The notes: generated from the letters alone by a model not told the origin. 39,154 nucleotides of DNA from DATEDA01 sp035286595 (GCA_035286595.1 DATEDA010000143.1:1-39154); one strand, 5' to 3'; counted from the stretch's first letter, positions 1 to 8,637 are shown. Numbers and translations: made by a program.

Positions 1-678
1 GCGGGGTTCCGGCTGTTCGCGAGGCACGGTCTGAACCAGGGCGTCGCCGGCCACATCACCGCCCGCGATCCGGAGCTTCCGGACCGGTTCTGGGTGAACC
101 CGTTCGGCCACAGCTTTGCACGGCTCCGCGCCTCGGACCTCTCGCTCGTGGGCCACGACGGGAGCCTCCTCGAGGGAGGGCCAGTGAACGCCGCCGCGTT
201 TGCGATCCACTCGGAAATCCACAAGGCGCGGCCCGACGTGGTCTGCGCCGCGCACGCGCATCCGGTCCACGGGACGGCGTGGTCCGCGCTCGGCCGGTTG
301 CTCGACCCCCTCAGCCAGGACGCGTGCGCGTTCTACTGCGACCACGCGCTGTTCGACCGCGCCACCGGGATCGTGTCGGCGACCGAGGAGGGCGCGGGGA
401 TCGCGCGCGCGCTCGGCGCGACGAAGGCGGTGATCCTGCGCAATCACGGCCTGCTCACCGTCGGGCGCACGGTCGACGAGGCGCTGTGGTGGTTCCTGCT
501 CATGGAGCGCTGCTGTCGGATCCAGCTCGCCGCCGAGGCGGCGGGCAAGCCGTTCCGGATCCCGCACGAAGAAGCAGCGTCAACCGCGGCGCTGATCGGC
601 ACGCCCGAGTTCGGCTGGTTCCAGTTCCAGCCGCTGTACGACGAGATCGTGCGCAGCGAACCCGACCTCACCGGTTGA
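1..678 (+). CDS. Class II aldolase/adducin family protein (5' partial)
   Basis: The reading frame is open from the first base of the window, so the N-terminus (perhaps 20-50 residues) is missing. Visible residues run through the family signature GVAGHITARDP and NPFGHSF, then the zinc-site segment AAHAHPVHGTAW with two metal-binding histidines, and later NHGLLTVG with the third. Class II aldolases (fuculose-phosphate aldolase type) use Zn2+ for retro-aldol cleavage or decarboxylation, but many members of this subgroup have no known substrate. The stop is 12 bases before the next gene, so it is probably co-transcribed with the oxidoreductase, urocanase and CoA-transferase genes that follow. The family is clear; the substrate is not. 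Confidence 0.9.
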   Translation, partial: AGFRLFARHGLNQGVAGHITARDPELPDRFWVNPFGHSFARLRASDLSLVGHDGSLLEGGPVNAAAFAIHSEIHKARPDVVCAAHAHPVHGTAWSALGRLLDPLSQDACAFYCDHALFDRATGIVSATEEGAGIARALGATKAVILRNHGLLTVGRTVDEALWWFLLMERCCRIQLAAEAAGKPFRIPHEEAASTAALIGTPEFGWFQFQPLYDEIVRSEPDLTG

Positions 679-690
679 TCGAGGCGCACG

Positions 691-1671
691 ATGCGCGGCT
701 GGCAGGCGGCGAAGCACGGTGGTCCGGAAGCGCTCGCGCTCGTCGGGCTCGAGCGCCCCGGCGCGGCGCCCGGCGAAGTCGTGGTCGAGATCGAGGCCGC
801 GGCGCTCAACTTCTCCGATGTGCTGATGGTTCGCGGCACGTATCAGGTCGCGCCGCCGGTGCCTTTCGTGCCGGGACAGGAGATCGCCGGTGTGGTCGCC
901 GAGACCGCCTCGGAGAGCGCGTTCAAGGTCGGCGAGCGCGTCGCGACCAAAGTGCTGTGGGGCGGGTTCGCCGAATACGCGCTCGCGCGGGAGGACATGC
1001 TGATCCGGCTCCCGGGGACGATCGCGCTCACCGACGGCGCGACGCTCCCGGTGGTGTGGCCGACGGCCTGGATCGCGCTGCACGAATGCGCGCGCCTGCG
1101 CCAGGGCGAGACGGTGCTCGTGCACGCTGCGGCAGGCGGCGTAGGGCTCGCGGCCGTGCAGCTCGCTCGACTGGCCGGCGCCCGGGCGATCGCCCTGGTC
1201 GGCGATCCCGAGAAGGCCGCGCCTTGCCGCGAGGCGGGCGCTGAAACGGTGCTCCGGTACGCCGACGCCGGCTGGCCGGAACAGGTGAAGGACCTCACCG
1301 CCGGCCGCGGCGCGGACGTCGTGCTCGACTCCGTGGGTGGCGAGGCGACCGACGCGAGCCTCCGCTGCCTCGCCCGGCACGGGCGCCTGCTCGTCGTCGG
1401 CTTCTCGAGCGGCAAGATCCCCGAGCTTCGCGCGAACCGGCTCCTGCTCCGCGCCGCCTCGGCGCACGGCGTGTACTGGTCGCACGACCATGACCGGCCG
1501 CTCGTCGAGCGCGCGGTCGGCGAGCTGCTGCGGCGCGCCGTTCGCGGCGAGATCCGGCTCGCGGCGCATCGCGTCTATCCGTTCGAGGAGCTGCCGCGGG
1601 CGCTCGCGGAGCTCGCGGCGCGCAAGACCGTGGGCAAGAGCGTCGTCCGGATCGGGACGAAAACGGGTTGA
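691..1671 (+). CDS. Zinc-independent MDR oxidoreductase (NADPH:quinone oxidoreductase-like)
   Basis: The 326-residue protein has the medium-chain dehydrogenase/reductase layout: an N-terminal GroES-like domain (about residues 1-130, with NFSDVLMVRGTYQ and PFVPGQEIAG) and a Rossmann domain with the nucleotide loop HAAAGGVGLAAVQLARLAG near residue 150. The cysteines that bind structural and catalytic zinc in alcohol dehydrogenases are absent, which places it in the quinone oxidoreductase/enoyl reductase branch. It probably reduces an activated double bond or quinone with NADPH. It lies 12 bases after the aldolase and 16 before the urocanase-like gene, so it is part of one operon. The substrate cannot be read from sequence. 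Confidence 0.9.
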   Translation: MRGWQAAKHGGPEALALVGLERPGAAPGEVVVEIEAAALNFSDVLMVRGTYQVAPPVPFVPGQEIAGVVAETASESAFKVGERVATKVLWGGFAEYALAREDMLIRLPGTIALTDGATLPVVWPTAWIALHECARLRQGETVLVHAAAGGVGLAAVQLARLAGARAIALVGDPEKAAPCREAGAETVLRYADAGWPEQVKDLTAGRGADVVLDSVGGEATDASLRCLARHGRLLVVGFSSGKIPELRANRLLLRAASAHGVYWSHDHDRPLVERAVGELLRRAVRGEIRLAAHRVYPFEELPRALAELAARKTVGKSVVRIGTKTG

Positions 1672-1687
1672 AACCGAGGAGGCGACC

Positions 1688-3361
1688 ATGAACGACCGAC
1701 TCCCAGCCGCCGGCGCGCGCGTGGTTCGCGCGCCGCGGGGCGCGCAGCTCAGCACCGCGAACTGGCACATCGAAGCGAGCTTGCGGATGCTGATGAACAA
1801 CCTCGATCCGGACGTCGCCGAGCGCCCCGACGAGCTCATCGTCTACGGCGGGATCGGCAAAGCGGCGCGCAACTGGGACTGCTTCGATCGCATCGTCGCG
1901 ACGCTCAAGCGCCTGCGCCCGGACGAGACGCTGCTCGTGCAGTCGGGCAAGCCGGTCGGCGTATTCCGCACCCACGAGCTGGCGCCCCGGGTGCTGATCG
2001 CGAACGCGAATCTCGTCCCGGTGTGGTCGACCGCCGAACACTTCAACGAGCTCGACCGGCGCGGCCTGATGATGTACGGCCAGATGACCGCCGGCGCGTG
2101 GTTCTACATCGGCAGCCAGGGCACGGTGCAGGGCACCTACGAGACCTATTGCGAGGTCGCGCGCCAGCACTTCGGCGGCGATCTCGCCGGCCGATGGATC
2201 CTGACCTCCGGGCTGGGCGGCATGGGCGGCGCGCAACCGCTCGCCGGGCGGATGGCCGGCGCCGCGATCATGGTGATCGAGTGCCAGCAGAGTCGCATCG
2301 ACATGCGGCTGCGCACCGGGTACCTCGAGCGCCAGGCGCGCAACCTCGACGAGGGCCTGGCGCTGATCACGGAGGCGAAGGCGAAGCGGCAAGCGACCTC
2401 GATCGGCGTGCTTGGCAACGCGGCCGAAGTGCTGCCCGAGCTCGTGCGGCGAGGGCTCCGGCCGGACGCCGTCACCGACCAGACCGCCGCGCACGACCTC
2501 GTGCACGGCTACCTCCCGATCGGCTGGACCGTGGAGCAATGGCGGACGCTCGCCCGCGAGGACCCAAAGCGGGTCGAGCAGGCGGCGCGTGCCTCGATCG
2601 TCGAGCACGTGCAGGCGATGCTCGCGTGGCGGGCCATGGGCGTGCCGGTGTTCGACTACGGCAACAATCTCCGCCAGGCGGCGCTCGAGGGCGGGCTCGC
2701 GAACGCGTTCGATTTCCCGTCGTTCGTCGTCGCCTACGTCCGGCCGCTCTTCTGTCGCGGCAAGGGGCCGTTCCGCTGGGTCGCGCTCTCGGGTGAACCC
2801 GAGGATCTCTTCAAGACCGACGCGAAGCTGAAGGCGCTCTTTCCCGAGGACAAGCCGCTCGCACGCTGGCTCGACCTCGCGGGCGAGTGCGTGAAGTTCC
2901 AGGGGCTGCCGGCGCGAATCTGCTGGCTGGGCCTCGGCGAACGCCACGTCGCGGGGCTCGCGTTCAACGAGATGGTGCGCCGGGGCGAGCTCGCGGCCCC
3001 GATCGTCATCAGCCGCGACCACATGGACTCCGGCTCGGTCGCGAGCCCGAACCGCGAGACCGAGCGGATGCGCGACGGCTCCGACGCGGTGGCCGACTGG
3101 CCGCTCTTGAACGCGCTGCTCAACACCGCCTGCGGCGCCTCATGGGTAAGCGTGCACAACGGCGGCGGCGTGGGCATCGGCTACTCGACCCACGCCGGCA
3201 TGGCGATCGTGGCCGACGGCAGCGACGACGCGGCGCGTCGGCTCGAGGCTCTGCTCTGGAACGACCCGGCGAGCGGCGTCATGCGGCACGCCGACGCCGG
3301 CTACGAAGTCGCGCTCGAGACCGCCAGGCGACACCAGCTCGACCTGCCCTCGATCCGCTGA
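1688..3361 (+). CDS. hutU: Urocanate hydratase family protein (HutU-like)
   Basis: Urocanase uses tightly bound NAD+ as an electrophile to hydrate urocanate to imidazolonepropionate in histidine degradation. The 557-residue length matches the family. Hallmarks are YGGIGKAARNW near residue 55, LVQSGKPVGVFRTH, the dinucleotide loop GLGGMGGAQPLAG and GLPARICWLGLG. Cys412 in that last segment matches the position of Cys410 of the Pseudomonas putida enzyme. The frame is open far upstream, but ATG 1688 follows a good ribosome site (GAGGAGG) and gives the normal N-terminus. Two points are odd: no hutH, hutI or hutG is nearby, and the late HN-GGGVG motif (His490-Asn491) reads HH in canonical enzymes as I remember them. 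A related hydratase, such as thiourocanate hydratase, is possible. Confidence 0.88.
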   Translation: MNDRLPAAGARVVRAPRGAQLSTANWHIEASLRMLMNNLDPDVAERPDELIVYGGIGKAARNWDCFDRIVATLKRLRPDETLLVQSGKPVGVFRTHELAPRVLIANANLVPVWSTAEHFNELDRRGLMMYGQMTAGAWFYIGSQGTVQGTYETYCEVARQHFGGDLAGRWILTSGLGGMGGAQPLAGRMAGAAIMVIECQQSRIDMRLRTGYLERQARNLDEGLALITEAKAKRQATSIGVLGNAAEVLPELVRRGLRPDAVTDQTAAHDLVHGYLPIGWTVEQWRTLAREDPKRVEQAARASIVEHVQAMLAWRAMGVPVFDYGNNLRQAALEGGLANAFDFPSFVVAYVRPLFCRGKGPFRWVALSGEPEDLFKTDAKLKALFPEDKPLARWLDLAGECVKFQGLPARICWLGLGERHVAGLAFNEMVRRGELAAPIVISRDHMDSGSVASPNRETERMRDGSDAVADWPLLNALLNTACGASWVSVHNGGGVGIGYSTHAGMAIVADGSDDAARRLEALLWNDPASGVMRHADAGYEVALETARRHQLDLPSIR

Positions 3362-3371
3362 GTCCCGCGCC

Positions 3372-4556
3372 ATGGGCAAGCTCAGCGGGCTGCGCGTGAT
3401 CGACCTCTCGCGGGTGCTGTCGGGCCCGTTTTGCACTGCGCTGCTCGCCGACCTCGGTGCCGAGGTCATCAAGGTCGAGTCCCCGGGCGGCGGCGATGAC
3501 TCGCGGCGGTTCGGCCCGTTCGTGCGCGGCGGGAGCGTCTACTTCTCGCTCATCAACCGCAACAAGAAGAGCGTCACGCTCAACCTGCGCGAGCCGCGGG
3601 CGCAAGCGCTCCTCGCCGCGCTCGCCAAGGACGCGGACGTCGTGGTCGAGAATTTCCGGCCCGGCGTGGCGAAGCGGCTCCGGTGCGACTACGCGACGCT
3701 CACGGCGGCGAACCCACGCCTCGTCTACCTCAGCATCTCGGGCTTCGGGCAGACCGGGCCGAAGGCCGGCTGGCCCGCCTACGACCTCATCATCCAGGCG
3801 ATGTCGGGCGTCATGTCGATCACCGGCCAGCCGGACGGGCCGCCGACCGCCCTCGGCGAATCGCTCGCCGATCTCTGGACCGGACTGCTCGGATCATGGG
3901 CGATCCTCGCCGCGCTCGCGGCGCGGTCGAACACCGGGCGTGGCGAGCGCATCGACCTCGCCATGTTTGATGCGATGCTGGCGCTCCAGGTCACCGGCCT
4001 CGCGCAGCTCGAGGCGAGCGGCCGCGCGCCGTCGCGCGTCGGCAACCGCCATCCGGTGACGACGCCGGTCGACACCTTCGCGACCCGCGACGGCCACGTC
4101 GCGATCGTGGCGCCGAGCGATGCCCACTTTGCTCGCTTCTGCGCGCTCATCGGGCGCCCTGAGCTCGCAGGCGACCCGCGCTTCGCGGACAACGCCGCGC
4201 GCCGCGAGCGACAGGCCGAGCTGAAGACCGTCGTCGAGCTATGGTCGCGGGAGCTGACGAGCGACGCGGTGGTTGCCGCCTGCCATCGCGTCGACATCCC
4301 GGCCGGACCGGTCTGGGATCTCGCCCAGGCGGCAGGGTCCGATCAGACCGCCGCGCGGGAGCTCGTGCGGCGCGTGCCGCACCCGGAGTTCGGCGTCATC
4401 GGCATCGTGCTGCAACCGGCGAAGTTCGCGACGGAGGATGCGGTCTTGGCCGCGCGCGAGCCGCGCCTCGGGGAGCACAACGAGGCAGTGCTCGGGACCC
4501 GGCTCGGGCTCTCGGCCGCCGAACTCGAGCGCCTGCGTGCGGAAGGCGTGATCTGA
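3372..4556 (+). CDS. CaiB/BaiF (family III) CoA-transferase
   Basis: This 394-residue protein starts with the family opening LSGLRVIDLSRVLSGPF and LADLGAEVIKVE, followed by ENFRPGV and YLSISGFGQTGP. Asp167 in LADLWTG sits where family III enzymes have the aspartate that forms the acyl-anhydride intermediate. Family III enzymes move CoA between an acyl-CoA donor and a carboxylate without a free CoA pool. The start ATG follows the urocanase stop by 10 bases, making it the last gene of the 1-4556 operon. Its presence suggests that the pathway ends in a carboxylic acid that must be activated as a CoA thioester. The specific acid is unknown. Confidence 0.92.
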   Translation: MGKLSGLRVIDLSRVLSGPFCTALLADLGAEVIKVESPGGGDDSRRFGPFVRGGSVYFSLINRNKKSVTLNLREPRAQALLAALAKDADVVVENFRPGVAKRLRCDYATLTAANPRLVYLSISGFGQTGPKAGWPAYDLIIQAMSGVMSITGQPDGPPTALGESLADLWTGLLGSWAILAALAARSNTGRGERIDLAMFDAMLALQVTGLAQLEASGRAPSRVGNRHPVTTPVDTFATRDGHVAIVAPSDAHFARFCALIGRPELAGDPRFADNAARRERQAELKTVVELWSRELTSDAVVAACHRVDIPAGPVWDLAQAAGSDQTAARELVRRVPHPEFGVIGIVLQPAKFATEDAVLAAREPRLGEHNEAVLGTRLGLSAAELERLRAEGVI

Positions 4557-4623
4557 GCCGCGGCCACTGCCTCGGTGCATCCGGGCGAGCGCGGAGCGAA
4601 CTTGCTCTAGTGGCGCACGCGCG

Positions 4624-4945
4624 TCACTCGCGCGCGGCGTCCCGCGCGCGCAGCTTCGCGGCGATGTACGCGCCGTGGGGGACATACAGCAGGTCGGCGA
4701 GCTTGCGGATGGTGTGCTGCTCGTAGGCGCTCAGCTCGGCGTCGGCGTAGGCCACCCGCCACATGTGCTCGACCACCCGCGCCTTCTGCTCCGGCGAGAA
4801 GCGCTTGTTGATGAGCGAGGTGAACTGGCCGCACCACCTCGACAAGCAGGGCGGCGGTGGCGAGCTCGATCGTGTGGCGCTCGTCGCCGCGCTCCGCCGG
4901 CGCGGCGACGTGGCTCTCGAAGAACTCGCGAATCGCGTTCAGCAT
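4624..4945 (-). pseudogene. TerB-like (tellurite resistance family) gene with internal deletion and frameshift
   Basis: Two pieces of one TerB-type protein lie in different frames on the minus strand. The N-terminal piece starts at ATG 4943-4945 (MLNAIREFFESHV, then TIELATAALLVEV). The C-terminal piece resumes near 4840 with FTSLINKRFSPEQKARVV and carries the typical ending VAYADAELSAYEQHTIRKL and VPHGAYIAAKLRA. Intact relatives, from memory, are about 150 residues; the two pieces add up to about 100, so some 50 residues of the central helices are missing along with the frame. This looks like a decayed gene. An assembly deletion is the alternative. No function should be assumed. Confidence 0.65.
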
Positions 4946-4982
4946 GACGCGGGGGCGCACGCCCGAAGCCTCGGCCGCGCCG

Positions 4983-5537
4983 CTACTTGCCGGTCCGCTC
5001 GAACTCCGCGACGCGCTCCATCGAGCGCGGCGTGAACTCGTTCTGGGGCGCGTCGCCGCCGACGACGAACAGCAGCATGTGCTCGGTCCCGGGCTCGCCG
5101 TGCGTGACGTTCTCGAACCGCCGCGCGCAGCCGGGCGGGAACGAGATCGTGTCGAGGGGGCCGACCTCGAGCGACTCCAGCGCCTCGCCCTCGTTCCACT
5201 GGGCGAGCCACCGGCCGCTGATGACGACGAAGGTCTCGTTGGTGTCGTGGTTGTGCATCAGCACGCCCTTGCCCGGCCGGCAGCGCACGAAGCCAAGGTT
5301 GAAGCCCTCCGCGACCGGGATCGCCGCGTTGGCGGAGGAGCTCTGGCCGACCGGCGAGTTGACGGCGCCGACGCCGGCCTCCGCCGGCATCTGGAAGCCG
5401 ACGACGGCGAACGTGGTCTTCTGGCACTCGGGCAGCGCCGAGTCCTGCAGGCCGTCGCTGAAGCCCTTGAGCTCGGCGAAGCGCGCGACGCGCTTCAGCA
5501 TCTCCTCGCGGGACCAGACTCTGACGGACGGCAGCAT
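4983..5537 (-). CDS. Cupin domain-containing protein
   Basis: The 184-residue protein has one cupin barrel in its C-terminal half: GKGVLMHNHDTNETFVVISG supplies the first metal-binding motif (two His, one Glu), and a short second motif follows around SFPPGCARRFENV. The N-terminal 70 residues (VRVWSREEMLKRVARFAELK) are typical of small stand-alone cupins seen next to catabolic genes. I chose ATG 5535-5537 because a GAGGTG ribosome site lies just upstream, although the frame runs further. It is transcribed away from the BenE-type carrier with 82 bases between starts. It could be an isomerase, dioxygenase or sensor; nothing in the sequence decides. Confidence 0.85.
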   Translation of the reverse strand: MLPSVRVWSREEMLKRVARFAELKGFSDGLQDSALPECQKTTFAVVGFQMPAEAGVGAVNSPVGQSSSANAAIPVAEGFNLGFVRCRPGKGVLMHNHDTNETFVVISGRWLAQWNEGEALESLEVGPLDTISFPPGCARRFENVTHGEPGTEHMLLFVVGGDAPQNEFTPRSMERVAEFERTGK

Positions 5538-5619
5538 GGGCACCTCGCACGCGGGACTCGGGGTCGGGGCACCGATGCTACACCGGACGCGGGCGCGAGT
5601 TGTGCGGGAAACCCTTCCC

Positions 5620-6879
5620 ATGGAGAATCGCGCGGTCCTACGCCCCGACGAACCGATGCCGCTCGAACGACCGACCGCAGCCCCGCCCGCGCCACGGCAG
5701 GTGCTCGCGGACTTCGGCGGCGTCTATCTCGTCAACGCGATCGTCGCGTTCATCTTCGCCGCCTCGGGGCCGGTCGCGATCGTCCTCGCCGTGGGCACGC
5801 GCGGCGGGCTCACCGCGACCGACCTCGCGTCGTGGCTCTTCGGCTCGTTCTTCGTCAACGGGCTGATCAGCATCGCCTTCTGCTGGCGCTACCGCCAGCC
5901 GCTGGTGTTCTTCTGGTCGATCCCCGGCACGGTGCTCGTCGGACCGGCGCTCGGCCACCTCACGTTTCCGGAGGTGATCGGCGCGTTCGTCGCGACCGGC
6001 GTCCTCATGCTGGCGCTCGGCCTGAGCGGCTGGGTGCGGCGGGCGATGGAAGCGGTGCCGATGCCGATCGTGATGGGCATGGTCGCCGGGGTGTTCCTCC
6101 GGTTCGGCCTCGACCTCGTGCTCGCCATCCGCGACGACTTCTGGATCGCGGCGCCGATGACCGCCGCGTTCCTCGCGTTGAGCGTGTCGCCGCGGCTCGG
6201 GCGGCTGCTGCCGCCGCTGATCGGGGCGCTGATCGTCGGCGTCGTCCTGATTGTCGCGCTCGGCCGGTTCGATGCGGCGGCGACCGGGACGTTGGGGCTC
6301 GCGCGGCCGAACCTCTACGTCCCGGCGTTCTCGTGGCCGGCGATGATCGAGCTCGTGGTGCCGCTCGCGATCACCGTGCTCGTCGCGCAGAACGCCCAGG
6401 GCATCGCGATCCTCCGGGCGGCCGGGCACGCGCCCCCGATCAACGCGATCACCGCGGCCTGCGGCGCCGGGTCGATGGTCACCGCTTTCGTCGGCACCGT
6501 CTCGACCTGCCTGACCGGCCCGGTGAACGCGATCCTCTCCGGCGCCGGCGAGCGGCATCGGCACTACGTCGGGGGAATCCTCGTCGGGCTGCTGGCGCTC
6601 GCGTTCGGGCTGGCGTCGCCCGTCTTCACCCGGCTGATGCTGGCCACCCCCGGCGAGTTCATCGCGGCGCTCGCGGGCCTCGCGATGCTGCGCGTGCTGC
6701 AGACGGCGTTCACCACTTCGTTCAAGGACCGCTTCACGCTCGGCGCGCTGGTGACGTTCCTCGTCACGGTGGCCGACGTGACGCTCCTGAACATCGGCGC
6801 GCCGTTCTGGGGGCTCGTCTTCGGCTTCGCCGCCTCCTGGCTGCTGGAGCGGGCGGACTTCCGGGCGGCGCGGTCGTGA
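5620..6879 (+). CDS. BenE family (benzoate/H+ symporter-type) membrane transporter
   Basis: The 419-residue protein is almost entirely hydrophobic, with about eleven or twelve membrane segments starting near residue 28. BenE-family traits include a start similar to LADFGGVYLVNAIVAFIFAA, the loop VPMPIVMGMVAGVFLRFGL and LVAQNAQGIAILRAAGH with the following NAITAACGAGS. Known BenE proteins import benzoate with protons, but many family members have no tested substrate and no benzoate degradation genes are in this window. The frame is open upstream; ATG 5620 was chosen because it begins after the shared promoter region and gives a normal cytoplasmic N-terminus. ATG 5656 is an alternative. Confidence 0.9.
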   Translation: MENRAVLRPDEPMPLERPTAAPPAPRQVLADFGGVYLVNAIVAFIFAASGPVAIVLAVGTRGGLTATDLASWLFGSFFVNGLISIAFCWRYRQPLVFFWSIPGTVLVGPALGHLTFPEVIGAFVATGVLMLALGLSGWVRRAMEAVPMPIVMGMVAGVFLRFGLDLVLAIRDDFWIAAPMTAAFLALSVSPRLGRLLPPLIGALIVGVVLIVALGRFDAAATGTLGLARPNLYVPAFSWPAMIELVVPLAITVLVAQNAQGIAILRAAGHAPPINAITAACGAGSMVTAFVGTVSTCLTGPVNAILSGAGERHRHYVGGILVGLLALAFGLASPVFTRLMLATPGEFIAALAGLAMLRVLQTAFTTSFKDRFTLGALVTFLVTVADVTLLNIGAPFWGLVFGFAASWLLERADFRAARS

Positions 6880-6883
6880 CGCG

Positions 6884-7141
6884 CTATCGCGCGCCCGAGC
6901 TGCCCGCCGCGACCTCCTCGATCTCGGCGCGGCACAGTCCGATATCGCGCAGCTCCCGGTCGCTCAGGATCCCGAGCTCCCGGATCGTCCGGCGGGCACG
7001 GTGCCGCACGGCAACCGCCGCCACCGCGCTGACGATCCGCGCACCGAGCCAGGCCCAGGCGGCGCGGCGCAACGCTGCTTCGAAGCGGTAATCGAACGGC
7101 CGGCGTGTGCCTGGCCGCGAGGTGCTCGACGGCGCTTGCAT
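6884..7141 (-). CDS. DUF1127 domain protein
   Basis: This 85-residue protein ends with the DUF1127 (YjiS-like) motif: ARRTIRELGILSDRELRDIG followed by LCRAEIEEVA. The domain is a short helical hairpin rich in Arg, Leu and Asp. Small DUF1127 proteins in other proteobacteria have been linked to RNA binding and to phosphate and carbon metabolism; whether that applies here is unknown. The first 45 residues are basic and Ala/Arg-rich. It lies 10 bases downstream of the cupin gene on the same strand, so the two probably share a transcript. Its stop is 4 bases from the convergent BenE-type gene. Confidence 0.82.
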   Translation of the reverse strand: MQAPSSTSRPGTRRPFDYRFEAALRRAAWAWLGARIVSAVAAVAVRHRARRTIRELGILSDRELRDIGLCRAEIEEVAAGSSGAR

Positions 7142-7151
7142 GGCTTCCTCC

Positions 7152-7529
7152 TCAGGACTTCCAGGGCAGCGGGATCGGCTGGCCGTCCGGGAACACGGCC
7201 TCGACGGGGGAGGTCGAGAACGCCGCGGTCAACGTCAGCGGCTCGGCACCGGTGTTCAGGATCTGGTGATCCACGTTCGCGGGAATGACGAGCGTTGTGT
7301 CGGGGCCGAAGCGGTGGATCTCGCCGCCGATGTGCAGCTCGCCGCGGCCGGACTCCACCATGACGACCTCCTCGCAGTCGTGGCGGTGCGGCGGAGTCGC
7401 CTGGCCGCCCGCGATCGTCTGGCGCCAGACGGACAGGTGCTTCAAACCGTTCTCCGAGCCGGCGAGCGTGGTATGCCGGAGCCCGGGCAGGGCGGACTGG
7501 GGCCGGCTGGCGTTGTCGAGGACGTACAT
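7152..7529 (-). CDS. Small single-domain cupin
   Basis: The 125-residue protein is one cupin barrel. Motif 1 is PPHRHDCEEVVMVESGRGEL, with His, His and Glu as metal ligands, and motif 2 is around VIPANVDHQILNTG with a further His. The shape resembles cupins described as quercetinase-like or as small-ligand sensors; no enzymatic role can be assigned. The start ATG 7527-7529 has a clear GAGGAG ribosome site, and the frame upstream is only an open extension. It is divergent from a LysR regulator across a 138-base gap that contains a perfect inverted repeat, the classic arrangement for a LysR target gene. Confidence 0.85.
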   Translation of the reverse strand: MYVLDNASRPQSALPGLRHTTLAGSENGLKHLSVWRQTIAGGQATPPHRHDCEEVVMVESGRGELHIGGEIHRFGPDTTLVIPANVDHQILNTGAEPLTLTAAFSTSPVEAVFPDGQPIPLPWKS

Positions 7530-7630
7530 GGTCGTTGTCTCCTCACGAGGATGGTGGCGCGTCGGGCAGCAACGCGAACGCAGTGTGCGCGCGGCGGCAC
7601 CAGGATAGAACGGCGGCAAATGTCCTAACA

Positions 7631-7651
7631 TTGCCGATATTCTGTCGGCAA
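7631..7651. promoter_or_regulatory. Perfect 7-7-7 palindrome, probable LysR operator
   Basis: TTGCCGA and TCGGCAA form a perfect inverted repeat around a 7-base A/T-richer spacer, in the gap between the divergent cupin and LysR genes, 16 bases before the LysR start. LysR proteins bind palindromes with a T-N11-A core, which this fits. Overlap with the LysR 5' leader suggests autoregulation. The binding protein is inferred from position. Confidence 0.7.
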
Positions 7652-7667
7652 TAAGGGGACCGGGCCC

Positions 7668-8600
7668 ATGGCCGGAATGCAGACTTTCCTCGCGTTCGCG
7701 GAGACGGCGAAGCGCGGCAGCTTCGCCGAGGCCGCGCGCGAACTCGGGCTGTCCGCGTCCGCGGTGGCGAAGGGCGTCGGCCGCCTGGAAGCGGACCTGG
7801 GCCTGCGGCTCTTCCACCGCACGACCCGCCAGGTGACGCTGACGAGCGAAGGCCACGAGCTTTATGCGCGCTGCCGGCGCATCGTGGACGAGATCGAGGC
7901 GCTGCGCGACGACGCGTCTGGAGCCCGCGCCGAGCCGAGCGGCACGCTGCGACTGAACGCGCCGCTCGTCCTCGGCAGGATGGCGGTCGTGCCGGCGCTC
8001 GCGGCGCTCGTGCGCCGGTATCCGAAGATCACGCTCGAGGTCGGCTTCTCGGACCGCTACGTCGATCTCGTCCGGGAGGGGCTGGATGCGGTCGTCAGGA
8101 TCGGCCACCTGCCCGATTCGACGTTGGTGGGGCGGCACATCGGCGACCAGACGGTGATCGTCGTCGCTGCGCCGCGCTATCTTCGGGAGCGCGGGACGCC
8201 GCGGACGCCGGCCGACCTCGCCGGGCACCTGTGCCTCCTGTTCCGCAACCCTTCGACGGGGCGCCCGCGACCATGGCAGTTCCAGGAGCGCCAGCGCTCC
8301 TTCGAGCGCATGCCGGTGTCCGCGACCGTCATGAACGACGGCGAGGCGCTGGTCGCCGCAGCCGCGGCGGGCATGGGCCTCATCCAGGTGCCGGACTACA
8401 TGGCCGGGGATGCGCTGCGGGCTGGCCGCCTGGTGGAGGTGCTCGGTCGCTACCGTTCGGCCCCGCTGCCCATTTCGCTCGTCTATCCCTCGACGCGCCG
8501 CGTGACGCCGCGGCTGCGCGCGCTCATCGAGGTGCTCGCAGCGCCGGGGGTGACGAGGGCGCTCGGCGGGACGGCGCCGCGCCGCAAGCGCGGGGTGTGA
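7668..8600 (+). CDS. LysR family transcriptional regulator
   Basis: The 310-residue length and layout are typical. A winged helix-turn-helix occupies residues 1-60 (FLAFAETAKRGSFAEAAREL, then SASAVAKGVGRLEADLGLRL and FHRTTRQVTLT). The effector domain follows from about residue 90 with the familiar GTLRLNAPLVLGR start. This is the CrgA/DsdC-like branch common in Burkholderiales. It is divergent from a small cupin gene across a palindrome and probably controls that gene and itself. The inducer is unknown. The last residues (RRKRGV) are basic and disordered, running to a hairpin shared with the convergent gene. Confidence 0.93.
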   Translation: MAGMQTFLAFAETAKRGSFAEAARELGLSASAVAKGVGRLEADLGLRLFHRTTRQVTLTSEGHELYARCRRIVDEIEALRDDASGARAEPSGTLRLNAPLVLGRMAVVPALAALVRRYPKITLEVGFSDRYVDLVREGLDAVVRIGHLPDSTLVGRHIGDQTVIVVAAPRYLRERGTPRTPADLAGHLCLLFRNPSTGRPRPWQFQERQRSFERMPVSATVMNDGEALVAAAAAGMGLIQVPDYMAGDALRAGRLVEVLGRYRSAPLPISLVYPSTRRVTPRLRALIEVLAAPGVTRALGGTAPRRKRGV

Positions 8601-8637
8601 GCCGCGCGCTCGACTCGCCCTCCCGCAACGCGGCAGA

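Noticed and set aside
4575..4620. GAGC/GCTC mini hairpin after the CoA-transferase gene.
   Set aside because: Only four base pairs with no T-run; expected by chance at this GC content.
4987..5619. In-frame N-terminal extension of the BenE-type transporter across the cupin gene.
   Set aside because: The extra 211 residues have no homology I recognise and lie opposite a good cupin gene with its own ribosome site.
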